This document shows, piece after piece, positions 48,838 through 63,126 of a stretch of 64,000 nt of DNA (position 1 is its first letter; each line of letters opens with the position of its first letter). The translations under genes were made by a program, and so were the position numbers. Source of the stretch: Cylindrodendrum hubeiense. Lineage: Eukaryota; Ascomycota; Sordariomycetes; Hypocreales; Nectriaceae. Below the pieces are notes generated by a model, which worked only from the letters and a program-made list of their open reading frames with translations, was not told where the DNA came from and ran no database searches. The stretch covers positions 44,719 through 108,718 of the forward strand of contig JAANBB010000096.1 in the NCBI GenBank assembly GCA_014621425.1. Reading direction: 5' to 3'.

Positions 48838-51800
48838 CTAAAACCATTTCCAATTGTCTCCATGCTCCAACCTTTCGAGCACCCCCGCTGCATCAGCAAA
48901 CAAAATGTTCCGTCCTCCAAGGCAGTCAGCTGCCAACTCTGCTCGAGCGAGGCTTACCACCTCATATGCTCCGTGCCTATCAGATAGGTTTTGAACTTCA
49001 GCAGGATCCATCTCCGCAACAGTCATAATCCATTGCGTAGCTGCCTCTCGAGCTGCCGTCCCAGCCGCCTGGCTCCCCTTTCCAGTGTCGCCAAAGGCCC
49101 AGCAGATCAGAGCACAAACATACACACCCCAGTAGTCTGAAATATCCTTCCAGAATGCACATTGCCTCCGTGGGGGTTGACTAACTGCGCCATCTGACCC
49201 TTCCAACGTAGAATCAAGGCCGAGGAAAGCCTTGAGAGCCCGTGCAGCAAAAACAGTCGCGGCGGCCGCGCTGCCCGATTTCCGCCATTGGTTTAGTCGT
49301 TCCTTGTGTTCAGTATAGGAGCTAGCCTCGGTGACCTTCTCGTTGAACACCCAGCTGTCCCCTGATACTGACAAGAGATAGCGGAGAGGGGTGTAGTGCA
49401 GCGCCATGTAGGTGTTGGCGATTGCTGAAGTAGGGAAGAGCTTCGCAAGGGGAAGGACCTCGGTTGGAACGTTTGCGGCATCCTCAATCAGGTCAGGTTG
49501 CGTAAGAATTGGGCGGCTGGGCAGATACAGAGCATGGGCCGCGAGCAGGATCGCCCCGTCGAAGGGCGATTCGGAGGCAATATCCAAGGGCGTCAATGCA
49601 TCCAGGTTTATATCCCTAAGCATCGTCGGATTGCTTGTTGTCTGAAGCACACTCCAGTCTTGGAAGGTGGATGCCTCCCAGAGTTGTGCCGTACCGGATG
49701 ACAACGGTATAGGAAGCCCGCGGGGGAACGAGTAATCCAGCCCAGCGGGTGAAACATGCCGCTGTTCATGATAGCGGGCACTGTGAATATCCAGGAGGAA
49801 GCAGGCAGCCAGAAGTCGCCGCCGTGTTTCCATGTCGATCCACGCAGCCCATTGCTGCATGGCTTCTTCCTCTGTAGGAATCGGTGCGAAGGCATTCTGG
49901 TTATTGAAAACCTGTAATGGAGTTGAGCAGAGGAACCTCGGGTGGCGCACTCAAATATTTACGAGAAGAATAGAAAGAAAGAAAGAAAGAGAAAGTTGAA
50001 AATAAATCGGGGGAGGGGGAGAAAGAAAGAGAAGTGAAGAAGAAGAGAGAAGATAGAGAAGCCGAGATAGGAAGCGAGACAAGGAAACGGACGTCGAGAT
50101 GACAAAAGAGATATCAGCACCCACTAACCCTGTGGTAGAGTAAACCAAATCGTGGCGATGGCTTGTAGGACTCCTTTCTCCTCCCTCGGAACCGAGCATA
50201 ATACTCGCAGAGGAGAACTGTTTGCTTCACGGACAGTGACCACTCATCTGATTGAGTGAACTAGACACCCGATTTAGCACTAAGTAACTAAATGATGACG
50301 CGGGTTAACTCACCACCTTGGACTTGTACCACGCATAGGCATGGAGTTGTGCCCCCTTCATGCGGTGGTCCTTGTCGGCAAGAAACTGAGTGGCTATGGC
50401 AGCCATGGCGCATCGAAGCACGTCAATGTGCTCTGCCGGGGCATTTGACACGTTTTCGAACGACGGCTTGTGGACGATTGGATACAAGGGATGCACTTTG
50501 TCCCAGTAGACGTCGAGGTATGCGGGTACCATGTCGCGGGCCGCACGGGTCAATGATACCGGCATCATGTCTCTAGCATCTAAAATGCCAAGCCCCTCTG
50601 TAGGTGGACGGCCACACATGGTGCCGTTGAGAACGTGGTCTGCTGTTGGGATAGACGGTAGGGTGACTAAAGTCTCAGATGATTGAGCCACGGCCATTTG
50701 GGGGAACAGGCTACGAACAGTGGTGACTGGCATTTGATCAGGGTCAAAGATCAAGGTGCTGTCCTCGGTGTACCCTGGCAAAGAAAGGCCCATGCTGTCC
50801 CCATAGAGTGGTTGGTACAGTGGAGGGGAGGCGGAGTATGTAAAGGGAATGTTGTATCCCCCATTATCCAGACCGGTGCTTCGAGTCTCGTTGGCCGCGG
50901 CCTGGTACGGTGCCTGGGTATTCCAGTCACCACTGGAGGTACGAAGAGGGAATCGGTGACGGCGTGAGTTATCCGAAGGTGTTGAATAGGTACTCTCGGA
51001 GGCAGATGAAGGCATCGTCTGGTCTTGCCAGGAAAGGGCAGCCGCTCCACCGTCAGGGATGAAGAGATTAGAGAGTTCCGGCATGTCTCGAGGTTGCGAA
51101 TAGGCTGGGATAAAGCTTTCCGTCGTCGGTTGCAGGTTGGGCATTGGTGGCCCAAGAACATAGTCCTTCGAAACATTCCCCATAGGATAGTCGTCGTTAC
51201 TATCCATCATTTGTGGAGAAGATGTGTGGTTCTGGCCCGCGTTGGGAGCAGTGGCCATTGTCTGCCACTGGCCGGGGGCCATTCCAGGTGTCCCAGGTAG
51301 GTCGCTGCCGTTGTTGGATCGATGACCTACGAAGGCTTCTGGCATCTTGAGCCCTGACTCGAGTGGAGGGTTGCCGTATGAGTGGTTAGAGCCTTTGGAG
51401 CTGCGGCGTCTCGAAGATGGTTTCGCGTCCTTGGCCTTGTCATCCTGCTCGCTGTGTCATGTCAGCCTTGAGGTTGTCCATGCCTAGAAAGATCTTCCTC
51501 TATATCAAGACCAACATACTGTCTCTGCAAGTGACGCTCGAGCAAGTCTTTGCGGTAGAAGGTCTTGCCACAATTGGGAACATGGCAACGGAGGTCGGGT
51601 GCCGCATGACTCAGTTGGTGTCGCCTATATAAAATTGGTTAGGGGGCGTCATGACATTTCCAGAAAGGAAAACAAACCGTAAGTGCTCTGCCCGAGTGAA
51701 GGTCTGTAGTTGCGGTTATCAGGATGTGCGTTGATGAGGACCAGGGAAGAGGTTATCATACCTTGGGACATTGGTCGCAGTTATGAACCGGGACACCCTT

Positions 51801-52223
51801 CTTCGCTTTGCTAATCTTCCCAGTTATGGGGGTCAGCTTGACCCGGGGCTCGGAGCCACCCATGTTTGTCGTGAAGGGCCTCATGGGAGAGTTGGATGTT
51901 GGAAGTGAGTAGCCTGGACCATATGGCGACTCGGTCGAGTCGATGCTTGCGTTGCTGCGGCGGCGAGCAGAGACGGTGCCAGCTGAAGAGGACGAGGACG
52001 AGGTCTCGGGAATGTAGAATCTCGAAGGAAGTTTCGTCGGGTCAAGCATGCTGTTATGTGAAGCGGTAGACGTAGGCCGGTCCCTGGTGGTGGGATATGT
52101 CGAAGTGGAAGCCGATGAGTCGGAGCGCAAGGATTGCCTTGGACCGGAGTCGTGGGGTATTGGACCAGATGGAGAGTCAACGTGGTCGTCTTCAGTGTTC
52201 ATGATATTCTTGAGGCTAGCCAT
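48838..52223 (-). CDS. C2H2 zinc-finger / fungal-specific transcription factor
   Basis: Six exons, in order of translation: 52223-51762, 51703-51678 (26 nt), 51624-51520, 51451-50314, 50260-50129 and 49911-48838, joining in frame to 978 residues. The N-terminal 145 residues are Ser-rich. Two C2H2 fingers at about 147-200 follow: HNCDQCPKTFTRAEHLRRH and LRCHVPNCGKTFYRKDLLER. The fingers are split over three small exons, which is why the region looks broken in a simple frame view. A long Pro/Ser/Gln-rich segment leads to a fungal-specific transcription-factor domain from about 490 (MVPAYLDVYWDKVHPLYPIV, FLADKDHRMKGAQLHAYAWY, VLLCEYYARFRGRRKES, METRRRLLAACFLLDIH). Two C2H2 fingers plus this middle domain form a known ascomycete regulator class, often annotated klf1-like. 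Target unknown. ATG 52223 gives MASLKNIMNTEDDH; an upstream in-frame ATG at 52295 would add 24 residues. Confidence 0.88.
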
Positions 52224-52463
52224 GGCCAAGCCTTTAGATAGGGACGGGGAGTAGTTAAAGAGGCAACTCGGGTGGATGAGAAAGGAAGAAGACAACCAAA
52301 CTTAGTAATACACAGCCCCCTAGGAGGCTGAACGATGCTCGGCAGATGGTGACAAGTTTAGATCATGTAGATGAAGGTAGGCGATGAGAGGATGGAGAGG
52401 GAATGGAAGAACAAGTGGGGGGAGTCTGCGTAGAAAGGAACCCCCGGACGGAAGCGAGGAGGA

Positions 52464-52518
52464 GTGTGAGTGTGAGTGTGAGTGTGGGCGTGGGCGTGGG
52501 CGTGGGCTTGGGCTTGGG
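52464..52518. repeat. GTGTGA / GTGGGC hexamer minisatellite
   Basis: Consecutive GTGTGA units change to GTGGGC units and then GCTTGG units. It lies about 240-295 bases upstream of the C2H2 start, probably in its leader or promoter. Confidence 0.85.
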
Positions 52519-52847
52519 GCGGGAGGCGGGAGACGGGAGGCGGGTGATGGATGATGGATCTGGAGGGGCCTGGTCTGGAGGGGGAAGCTTGGACGATCTC
52601 AGCCTCCTCGGACGAAACGTGGGTGGGAGAGATGCAAGTGGGACGGGGTATCTGCAAGGCAAGAGTGCAACAAGGCTAGGCCAGGGACGCTCGGGCTACA
52701 AAGATAGGAACCGAGCGAGGCATTGCTGGGTAGGTATGTGGAAAGAGGGTTAGAGGGTTAGAGGGTAAGATGTCGGAGGGAGAGACGAGAGGAGCGGCGG
52801 GGACCAGTTCGACGACGTCCGAGACGGTGCAGCAGCCAGACTGAGAG

Positions 52848-52877
52848 TGCGTGAGAGTGCGTGAGAGTGCGTGAGAG
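52848..52877. repeat. 10-bp tandem repeat (GTGCGTGAGA)
   Basis: Three copies of GTGCGTGAGA upstream of the C2H2 factor gene, non-coding. Confidence 0.85.
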
Positions 52878-55318
52878 CCTGAGGGAAAGCGTTGCCGTTC
52901 CTTGTCCATCCCGTCCTTCCATCAACCCAACGCAGGCCAGCCCAGGTCGACGACAACCCTGCCAGCTGAGCCTGGGGCGCAGGTACTGGGCCAGGGAGGG
53001 TCCAGGGCTGGCCTGTAGAGCCAGGGTTCGGCCAGCCTGGTGATTGTTGCAGGGTATTGGTAGTGTGGGCATGGGCCGTGCCAGATGCAAGGTACTTGGC
53101 GCGGCCGTTCAGTCCCATCGTCAGCGACCCAACTAGTCGTTGGTTGTTGGTCTGCGCGCGCGCCCGTCATCCCCTGTCGGATGCTCGGACATCCGCCCAC
53201 ACCTCGCAGGAATAGAGGCGGGAACCACCACGCCGCAGCCGTCCAAGCCCCCAAGGAACGGTACCTATCCGGGGCGCCTATGCGGCAAAGGGCGAGGTGC
53301 TGCTTCGCCTATGGTCAACAGGCGCCTTCACTGCCCATCGCCTCTCCGTGCCATCGACGATCCGAGCATCGCGATCCCGGGTGCGAGCCCAGCGGTGCGA
53401 GTCCAGAGAGGACTTGGCTGGGGGGTGTACCGTAGCAAAGGTGGCTTGTCAGCGAACATGCCCATGAGCGACTCTGCACCGCGGTTGACCACGGGAACTA
53501 GAGCATCCATCTCCATAATTAGAACACCCGTCGCCGCATGCAAAAGCAAAAGGCCCGCTACGATCTGATTGATTGCCGCAAGCGCGAGACAAGACACCCG
53601 AGTTGGGACTCTGCGGCTGTTGGTGGGAGGGCGTGCAACGTCAGTGGTGGTGGTAGTGGTGGAAGTAGTGGTGGAGGTAGTGGTGGTGGGTGATGAGAAA
53701 GCAGGAGGATTGGCGTGTTGGTGTGGGCGGGTGGGGATCAAGTCGCTGTGGTCGGAGCGACGACGATGCGAGTGAGAGCGACGCCCACGATGGTTGGCGA
53801 TGACGGTGATGAGGCGGCGGGTATGGCGTCAGCGCGTCTGCTGGTGGCTGCTCCAACTTCCGGAGCCGATCTTGGCGGCGATGTGATGGAAGCGAGGATG
53901 CATTGTCCGCACCGTGGATGGGCGGCAGCGATACCAAAGAGGCGCGTGGCGGAGCCGTAGACACGACGGGAACGAGCACTCCCGGCCGAGGCTAGGCTCA
54001 CTACCACCACTTGGGTGCTGCAACTTCCTCTGGTCCCATGCGCTGTGCCTTGAGCTAAGGTGCTTCTTTACTTAGGTACCTACCTTAGGTAGGGGTAGTC
54101 TTCTTCCGCAAGTGCCCCGCGTCCGACTGTCACCGTTACACATTGCTGTGCGCTGTCTGAGGTGGTTACCATTCCCTTCCAAAACAGCCAGAGTTCAATC
54201 CCACTTGCCCTACGGAGCACGGCTCGGAGCACATTCGGCGCCTGTAAGTCAGCTCCGGAGGCGTGTGCTCGTTTGCCGCGATCCTTCAGGGGTTGCCCCT
54301 GTCGAGTCCATACTTAGACACCCATGATCTGTTTTTCTCTCCACTCTCCACTCTCCACCCTCGAGTGCCCTGTAAGGCGAGCCTGGATGCTACCCAGTCC
54401 CGTTCCCCATCTTGTCTCCATCTCGTCTCCATCCTGTGGCATCTTCCAATTAAACGAGCCACCACCCTGACCGACATTGCACGCAAGATGAGAGACGGGG
54501 AGCCGGGGGTATCAGAATGGATCAAGAGATGGATGTGCACGCTCCAAAGGGATGTATGCACTACAAGGGGACGTATGCACTCCAAAGGGATTTCCAACTG
54601 CATTCAGAGCCGCTCAGCAACGCCAATCACGGTTCTCGAGGCTGTCTTCAGTGCTGTGGGAGGATTGCTAGCGTCGACGACCAGGGTCCCCGAAGCCCAA
54701 GGAGGTGCGCCGCAGCGCGTGCCCCAGCGCCCACGCAAACCTCCTGCTCCCCTTAGCCGCTAGGGCTTGGAGGCTAAGACAAGGTAAGACAGTGGGGGAG
54801 ATTGGGGCTGAGTCTCCTGAGGCGCCTCCAAGCCCTCCATTGGCTGTGCTGACTCCTCTGTCCTATTTTTATTCGCCGATGCTTGGCCTGGCCATCTGAT
54901 TCTGCGTGCGTGAACCCCAGCGACAGCGACAGGGAGGGGAGAGAGTCCCAAGGCCGCCGTGCCAGATGGGCTCTGGCTCGGTCATCAACCTGTCATCGAT
55001 CGCTGCAGGCTCGGCCAGCCGTCTCACGGAACATCAGCAACCAACAACAGCCGCGGTCCCGGAGACACGGTGTTTGTTCCTGGCGGTGGCACCGAGGTGC
55101 TGGAACTCCATGTCCATGATAGTCTCCCGAACCCGTCTCTGCAGCGGTTCCGGGCTTGGGGGCCGCCGAACCTTGGACCATGGACTCGGGAGCGCTTGAG
55201 GGCGCATTGTCGCGAGTGGGTAGCCGACACACCGGACGGCGGACCGTCCCATGCTTTGGGCGTTGGGCCCTGGTCTAGGCCCCGCTTTGGCCCAAAACGG
55301 CAATTCGCTTTTTTTGAA

Positions 55319-55358
55319 GGATGGATGGGTGAATGGGTGGATGGATGGATGGATGGAG
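55319..55358. repeat. GGAT/GGTG tetranucleotide array
   Basis: ATGGATGGGTGAATGGGTGG followed by four GGAT units. Non-coding. Confidence 0.8.
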
Positions 55359-55979
55359 GGGAGAACACATGGACACACAAGACACGGCAACGCACTCAAT
55401 CAGAGACACACATTCATACGCATACAACCACAACTGCGGGTTGGCGTCTTTGCTCCACGCTGCCTCGTGCGGCTGGATCAGCTCAACTACATGGACCTTC
55501 CAAATACGTAGTCTGCCGGTACTGCGTCGATGCCGGGCTGCCACTGTACAGCATGTGGGCAATGTGTACAGCACAAGCAGCAGCCCTCATGTACTATGTA
55601 TCGATGTTCAACATACCTCTACCCACTAGTCCCGAGCGTCCCATCCCTGCGCGTGCGGCCGACACACCCTCTGCTTCTCCCACATCCATCTCAGGCGCGT
55701 CTCAGCTGCCGGGAGCGACATTTCGCACACCCAGCTCGTGTGCCCACTGTCCCACACGACGATCCAAGTCCGGCGTGGGGAGACTGCAAGCTGCCATGGC
55801 CCCGGGGGAAACAACACGCCCACATCTTCGAGCGCCATTGTTGGTGGAAAACGTTGGAACGGATTAAATCTCCATGCAAGGATATCACGGATGCGACGGG
55901 CCCCATGGCGTGGCGCATCACGCTAATAGGCGTTACCAGCAACATCAGCGCTTAACGATGGGTTATTTTTGGCGCCAAC

Positions 55980-56012
55980 CTCCACCTCCACCTCCACCTC
56001 CACCTCCATCTC
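55980..56012. repeat. CCACCT hexamer array
   Basis: Five consecutive CCACCT-type units, then a CCATCT variant. Non-coding. Confidence 0.85.
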
Positions 56013-58418
56013 CGCAGGAAAGCAGACAAGCAGACAAACGGACAACCTTAGTAGGGAACCTAAACCACCACCTCGCTGCGGCCGTGAGGCCTTCCAATCC
56101 CGTCGCCTGCAACATCCGAGCCCGTGACTTTTGCCATGCGGCCATATGACAAGGCCTAGCTGACTCTCACCCCATGCCCATCCTTCAACATCCCGGTGCG
56201 TCCCGTCGCTGGTGGCTCCAGGTTCCAGAATTGCCTCTGCTCACGACAGCAGCCACGCCTGCGGGTTGCGAGGTTCCATTCCGGCGCTCCGCTCGGCTGT
56301 TGATGCCAACGCTCGGCATGGCGGCCATTGTGCATTGCGACAGTGCAGCAGCATCTGTGTCGATTGTTCCAGGGAGGATCATCGCCAGGAATAGGTCTGC
56401 TGCTCCATTCCCCTTCCCGTCTGACAGGTCCACGCGGCCACGGCCTGGCCTGATATTACCGTGTTTGCATCAATAGCCTGCCTGTACGTGGAAGCGATCG
56501 ACACAGCATATGAAGATTCCGTCCAGAATAGTAATCTCCCACGCACTCACGCACATAGGCTCGCACACAAGCAGCACAATATCGTGGGCAGCTGAGACTT
56601 GCAGCTAAGAGTGGCAGCCAACGCACGAGGGATTCTCTTCCTTCGCGCAGCACACAACTCTGCATATCTGTCCCGTGCTCGGTATCTGTCTCTGGCAGTC
56701 TGTCCGTCCACCGTTGGCCATTTCACTGGCCCGGGGCCCTCATCCCGATGTTTTGGTCCAGTCACTCGCGGTGCCGGGCTCCTGTAGATGCAGCTGACAT
56801 GGATGCCGACCCAGAGGAGGGGCCTGGATGGCACACAGTTGCAATGTGCCGTCTCAAGCTTACGAAATCATCTAATCGGTTGTGGGGTTGTCGGGATGCC
56901 GAAGGATGCCCCATGCCAGCTGGAGTTGTTGGTTCCTTTGCACCTGTTGATATGGATACCAGGTATGGAGATCCCGTTCTGGTGGCGCGGGACCTAAATC
57001 CTCGTCTCTAAAATGCACAAGGATATGCTATTCCACTGCATTGTCAACCTTGACGCGATAATACTGCTACCCTTACAGGGACGAACACTCGTCGGGCAAC
57101 GGAACTTTTGACCCACCACCTGCACATAGTTGAGATAATATCACTTTAAAAATGGAATCTTGAGGATGAACTGAACGTCGTAGTCATGGTTGTATCCCAA
57201 GTTAGCACCATAGAGAACTTTTGCGGGCAACTCAGTGGCTGTGAGGGTGGCCGACGAGTGTTCGTACAGCCATCTGTCACTCTACAGGACCGTGGGCACG
57301 ACAGTCTGCATCAACTCACAATTAGACGAGGTACAGCCCGAAGCCACAATGCCGTCTGTGACACAATCAACACCGCCATTTCCCCGCAAGTCATGATTCA
57401 AATGCAATCATCCCATATCCTCCCACAGCATCCCCATCTAGCCGCCTAACCGCCCGGAGACGCGCAACCAGCCTCCACCAGTGGCTGTTCACAGTACGGA
57501 ACTCCGTCGAGCCGCGGTGGCCTGTCAGCCATGCCATGCATGGCCGCATCATGGGGGCCGGGGAATTATTCGTTTTTCTTTCCTTTCCAGACGTTTCTAG
57601 GCCCGCGGCGGCGGCGATGGCATCGTCTAAGCCCCCGCCTCCCGGGGCATGTAGCATCCGATGCGACCGGACGGGAAGTGGAAAATAGGTGGGAAATCCG
57701 CCTTGTCTGCTGGTGTGGCGTGTGGCGAGCCTGTATTTGAAACCGCAGTTGAACGCAAGGCATTCTCCAGCGCTAGGATGTTAACGTCAGCTCACCAAAG
57801 CTTCCACACCCTTCGCCGTCGATCCTTCCACCACCGAGTACGGCATTGTCAAGATATCACATTGGTGCTAGAGATAGACAATTTTAGGTTTGATACGTGG
57901 CCAACGATGCGTTCACAAGCCTCGGATATAGACTGCAGCACAGATTCGCGGACAAAACGCTGAGATTGTTAAGCTGCGAGTCTCCGCATTTCCACCTCAG
58001 CTCAGCGTGTGGCAACGGGGAGCGCAGCCCCAAAATGCCAAAGCCATCTTAATGCTACGATCACGGCTCCGATGTCACTTAAATTGGAAGGTACCAATAA
58101 ACAGAGAAGAGGGCGGAAGAGAGGGACATCTTCCGGTTGATTAGTAGAAGCCCGTAGTGGTTGAACGCCAGACACCAAGCAAATATTTCCAAGTCATGAG
58201 TAAATGCCATGCTCATTGTCAGTATACTCGACAAAGGAGCATGCATCACATTCCCATTGAAGTCGTAACGCCCTGTGGCCGACCATGTATTAAAAAGCAT
58301 AGTTGATACCTAACAATGTAATCCAAATCCGTTGCGAGTCCAAGACAATTTCCCTCCTTTTTGAGAGACTCCTGGTTTTTCTCCTCGTCCCCATTTTGTA
58401 TCCTCCAGCCCCGTCTAT

Positions 58419-59944
<1,526 letters not shown>

Positions 59945-61937
59945 GACGGCGAGTGTAGCTGGTGGGTGAGATGCTCGATCGAAGTACGTGTCGAGAAGTC
60001 CGTCAAGCCCGGAACGACTGAGATACGCCCCGGGGGAGGAGCGCGGTAGCAGTTATTAATTAGAGAACGTGTGAGCGTGGCTAGTGACGCGAAAAAAACG
60101 GGTCTGGCGTATTTGGGCTTGGCTATGAGGCAAGATCCCTGCTAAACCTGGGGTTGTGCTTGGGACTGGGCGGGCGGCGAGCGAGAGGCCTCTGAGATAG
60201 TGGCGAACGGGACAAGGCAGGAGAGAGAGAAAACAGGGAAGTTGGCTGTGGAGGGAAGATCGCGGATTGTGTTACGGTGACGCGGGATGAAGTGGCTTCG
60301 GCTCCTATGATTACCTCTCTCCGGCCAAGCAGTCGGTCCTACGAGAACGAGAAACGCCAATTTAAAAGTGGTCCAGCTCCATACGAAAAGGAGCAATCGC
60401 TCGATGAGTGCAGCTGCACCTCAGCATTAATGCGACACGGTAGCAGGGATGGCAATTGCTCTCGTGTTCATGTTCCGCCATTCTACGATGGCCACTTTTG
60501 TGGTTTACCAGCGCTCTGGGCTCTCAGCCTCTTGCTACCTGGTTCTTGCTGTCGGCTTGAGGCACGCAGGCTGCATGTCCCTGAATCTTGACACTGGGAG
60601 CGCATGGCGTCACCACTGCAACCCACCGAAAAGGAGACTGAGCGGCGGTCACGTGAAGGCATGTGCTGGCTTACGGTATCTAGGCAGGTACCTACTCCAT
60701 AAGGTTGGTAGGGAGGCACTGGGCAGGCATGCACCTAGGTACCTGTCTTGGCTCACTGTTTGTCACATGATACATCACGTGTAGCATGCTGACCGCCAAA
60801 ATTGCACCACCACTGTAGCCGAACTTCCTAACTCAACACTCAAGGCCAGAGAAGCACGCTTATTCATTTCGGCTTCACGGCCGAGCTTCAGGGGCCCCCT
60901 AAGCGAAACCAACACCCCGGTTATGCATATGAAATACGATGAATAGAATGTTCTCATTTCATCCCATGACACCCTTGCCATGTACCTCAATGCCCCTCGT
61001 CCCACGTCCCCCTGTCCAGTACAGTACCACAACATGCTGAGCTCCTTGCCGGTCTCCGGCTCGCGTTTCGCCTTTTCGAAGCTGTTCGCAGCCTTCGGCT
61101 AATGTCCCCCTGTTTCTACAACTGCAACACTTGACGTCTCAGGTCAGCGTGAATACCACCGTTACCTCTCGCTTCCTTCGAATCAATGGGTATCACAACG
61201 GCATGTTTTCTCCTCTTGGTCGGTGTGAGAGAATGCTCGTTTTGTTATCCCCCAATCCCTCCAGTTCAGAAGTCTGGCAGACGACGATCAGCCATCATTT
61301 GACTATCGGCCATCATATTGATGCTGCAAGTGCAGAAGTACAGGCAACAAAGACAGCGACACGGTTGCCATCATTCTCGGATTATATGTCAAGCGTTGCT
61401 GGATTTCGCCTTCGAAACTTAGAAGATTATCTCCGCACAACCCGCAACTGAAGTGTCTTGGCTTCACGTAATCCGGGGAAGGTTAAACGCCGAGCTTAAC
61501 TGCCATCGAGGACGGGCCCAAAGCTGGGCCCAGCATCTCGTTTCCTCCTGTTGTTTCATCTCCCCAGGCCATAACCCCTTGACTATCTCTTGTCCAAAGC
61601 TCATGGGTTGCAATAATCCGCCAATGGCGTCTGAGTGACGAAGTCCTCAAACAAGCTCCCTCCAAGGTGGCATGCTCTTCGACGTGATGATGGCTCTATC
61701 CAGGATCCACGTGTGTGGATACGCGCGTCCTCGAGAATGGGGATCTCCGGGGTATACGTCTCGGAGATATAAGGAATCATCTTTCCTCAAGGCGAAACCA
61801 GTTCGATTTGCTCCATAACCTTCTTTGCAACTCTCTTTTGATTCTCTCTAAGCCCGGGCAGGCCCGCAATTCTTTCGTTGATCCTCTGCATATCACCATC
61901 TTTCACTTTCAGCATTTGTTAATACCTGCCCGTCAAG
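59945..61937. other. Divergent intergenic region, PCT1 / pectate lyase
   Basis: 2 kb with no gene supported. The left part should be the PCT1 promoter. TAGGCAGGTACCTAC (60681-60695) and CACCTAGGTACCTG (60732-60745) are further members of the dispersed TAGGTA family. The right end is the pectate lyase promoter. Confidence 0.5.
61747..61774 (+). promoter_or_regulatory. Putative CreA site and TATA-like element of the pectate lyase gene
   Basis: CCGGGG at 61747-61752 fits the SYGGRG consensus of the carbon-catabolite repressor CreA/Cre1, and ATATAAGG at 61767-61774 is TATA-like, about 165 bases before the ATG. Pectinase genes are commonly glucose-repressed, but single short matches are weak evidence. 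Confidence 0.35.
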
Positions 61938-63126
61938 ATGAGAACCGCACACCTTTTTGCTCTTGCCAACGCTGGCGCCGTTGCCCTCGCCTCTGTCGAG
62001 CTTTTCTCTCAGTGCGGTGGTAGTCTCTACACTGGTGACACTGAGTGTCCCTCGGGCTCGACCTGCACTGTCATCAATGACTGGTATAGCCAGTGTGTTC
62101 CTAGGACCGATAGCAGTGCTGTAGGCACCCCCAGCTTTGGCAACGGTGGTTTTGGCAACAACGGCGGCTTTGGCAACGGCGGCCAGGCCACCGAGACTCC
62201 CAGCTCCTCTGTGGGCGATGATGATGAAGATGATTCCGGTGAGGACGACTCCAGTGAGGATGACTCCGATGACAGCACCCCCGTCGAGACCGACTCCAGC
62301 AATGATGATGAGGCTGTTGTCACCACCCCGGCGGTTGCCTCTTCCACACCCAACACCGATAATGGAAGCTCTGACAGTGATGCCACTCCCACTGGAATCA
62401 CTCGCACTCTCCCTGCCTCGAGCGGCGCCATTACCTCGTCCACTCCCATCACCGTGAGCGGCACCTTCGACGGCGAGATGTACAACTACGATCGATCCCG
62501 TAAGAGAATCCTGGCTGCCCCTCTTCAACTAGCATCAGCTAACTTGATTTCTAGCCACTGTCTGTCAAGCCCAGACCGAGACCGGTGAGGAAGACGCCAT
62601 GTTCATCCTCGAGGACGGCGCTACCCTCAAGAATGTCATCATCGGCCCTGGCCAAGCTGAGGGTGTCCACTGCCAGGGCACCTGCACCTTGATCAACGTC
62701 TGGTGGGAGGACGTCTGCGAGGACGCCATCACATTCCTTCAGGAGTCGGGCACCTCTCAGATCATCGGCGGCGGTGCGTTCCACGCCTCCGACAAGATCG
62801 TCCAGTTCAACGGCAAGGGCACGGTCGAGATCTCCAACTTCTACGCCGAGGACTACGGCAAGCTGGCCCGCAGCTGCGGCAACTGCGACGGCAACACAGG
62901 CCCCCGCAACTTCGTCATTGACAACGTCGCGGCTGTGGACGGTGGCCCGCTCTGCGGCATCAACACCAACTACGGAGATACCTGTACCATCACCAACTCC
63001 TGCCAGGACAGCGGCGAAAGCTGCACCCTCTACACCGGCAACGACACGGGCGACGAGCCCACCAAGCTCAGCGAGGGCCCTGACGGCCAGTACTGTGTCG
63101 CCGACAGCTTCTCCGATACCTGCTAA
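61938..63126 (+). CDS. Secreted pectate lyase, CBM1 plus polysaccharide lyase family 3
   Basis: Exons 61938-62499 and 62555-63126 join in frame to 377 residues. A signal peptide ([18 protein letters not shown]) is followed at about 20-54 by a cellulose-binding CBM1 ([11 protein letters not shown]...[11 protein letters not shown]). A linker rich in Gly-Phe-Gly, then Asp/Glu/Ser, leads to the PL3 lyase domain from about 170 ([87 protein letters not shown]). PL3 enzymes cleave pectate by beta-elimination, need calcium and work outside the cell. The CBM1 would anchor the enzyme to cellulose in plant walls. The linker's [19 protein letters not shown] stretch is unusually acidic; typical linkers are Ser/Thr-rich. 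The intron has a CTAAC branch point, and the splice restores the lyase frame. Confidence 0.94.

Larger units (their letters stand above)
52224..58418. other. 6.2-kb region without a supported gene
   Basis: The longest gene-free stretch in the window. 52224-53100 is probably the promoter and leader of the C2H2 gene and contains minisatellites (52464-52518, 52848-52877). Farther right are GTGGTGGTAGTGG repeats (53642-53692), a TAGGTA motif block (54071-54094), a GGAT array (55319-55358) and a CCACCT array (55980-56012). Several frames up to about 300 codons exist but run through simple repeats and show no domain, signal peptide or intron logic. The part next to 58419 should be the 3' UTR of the cytidylyltransferase. 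Confidence 0.45.

Noticed and set aside
54180..54220. GTTCAATCC resembling a tRNA B box
   Set aside because: The T-stem does not pair, and no A box or acceptor stem is at the right distance. No other B-box-like site gave a tRNA fold by eye.
54959..55867. 302-codon frame in the 6.2-kb gene-free block
   Set aside because: It runs through the GGAT array and a CACATT/ACACAC tract. Composition is erratic and no domain, signal or splice support was found.
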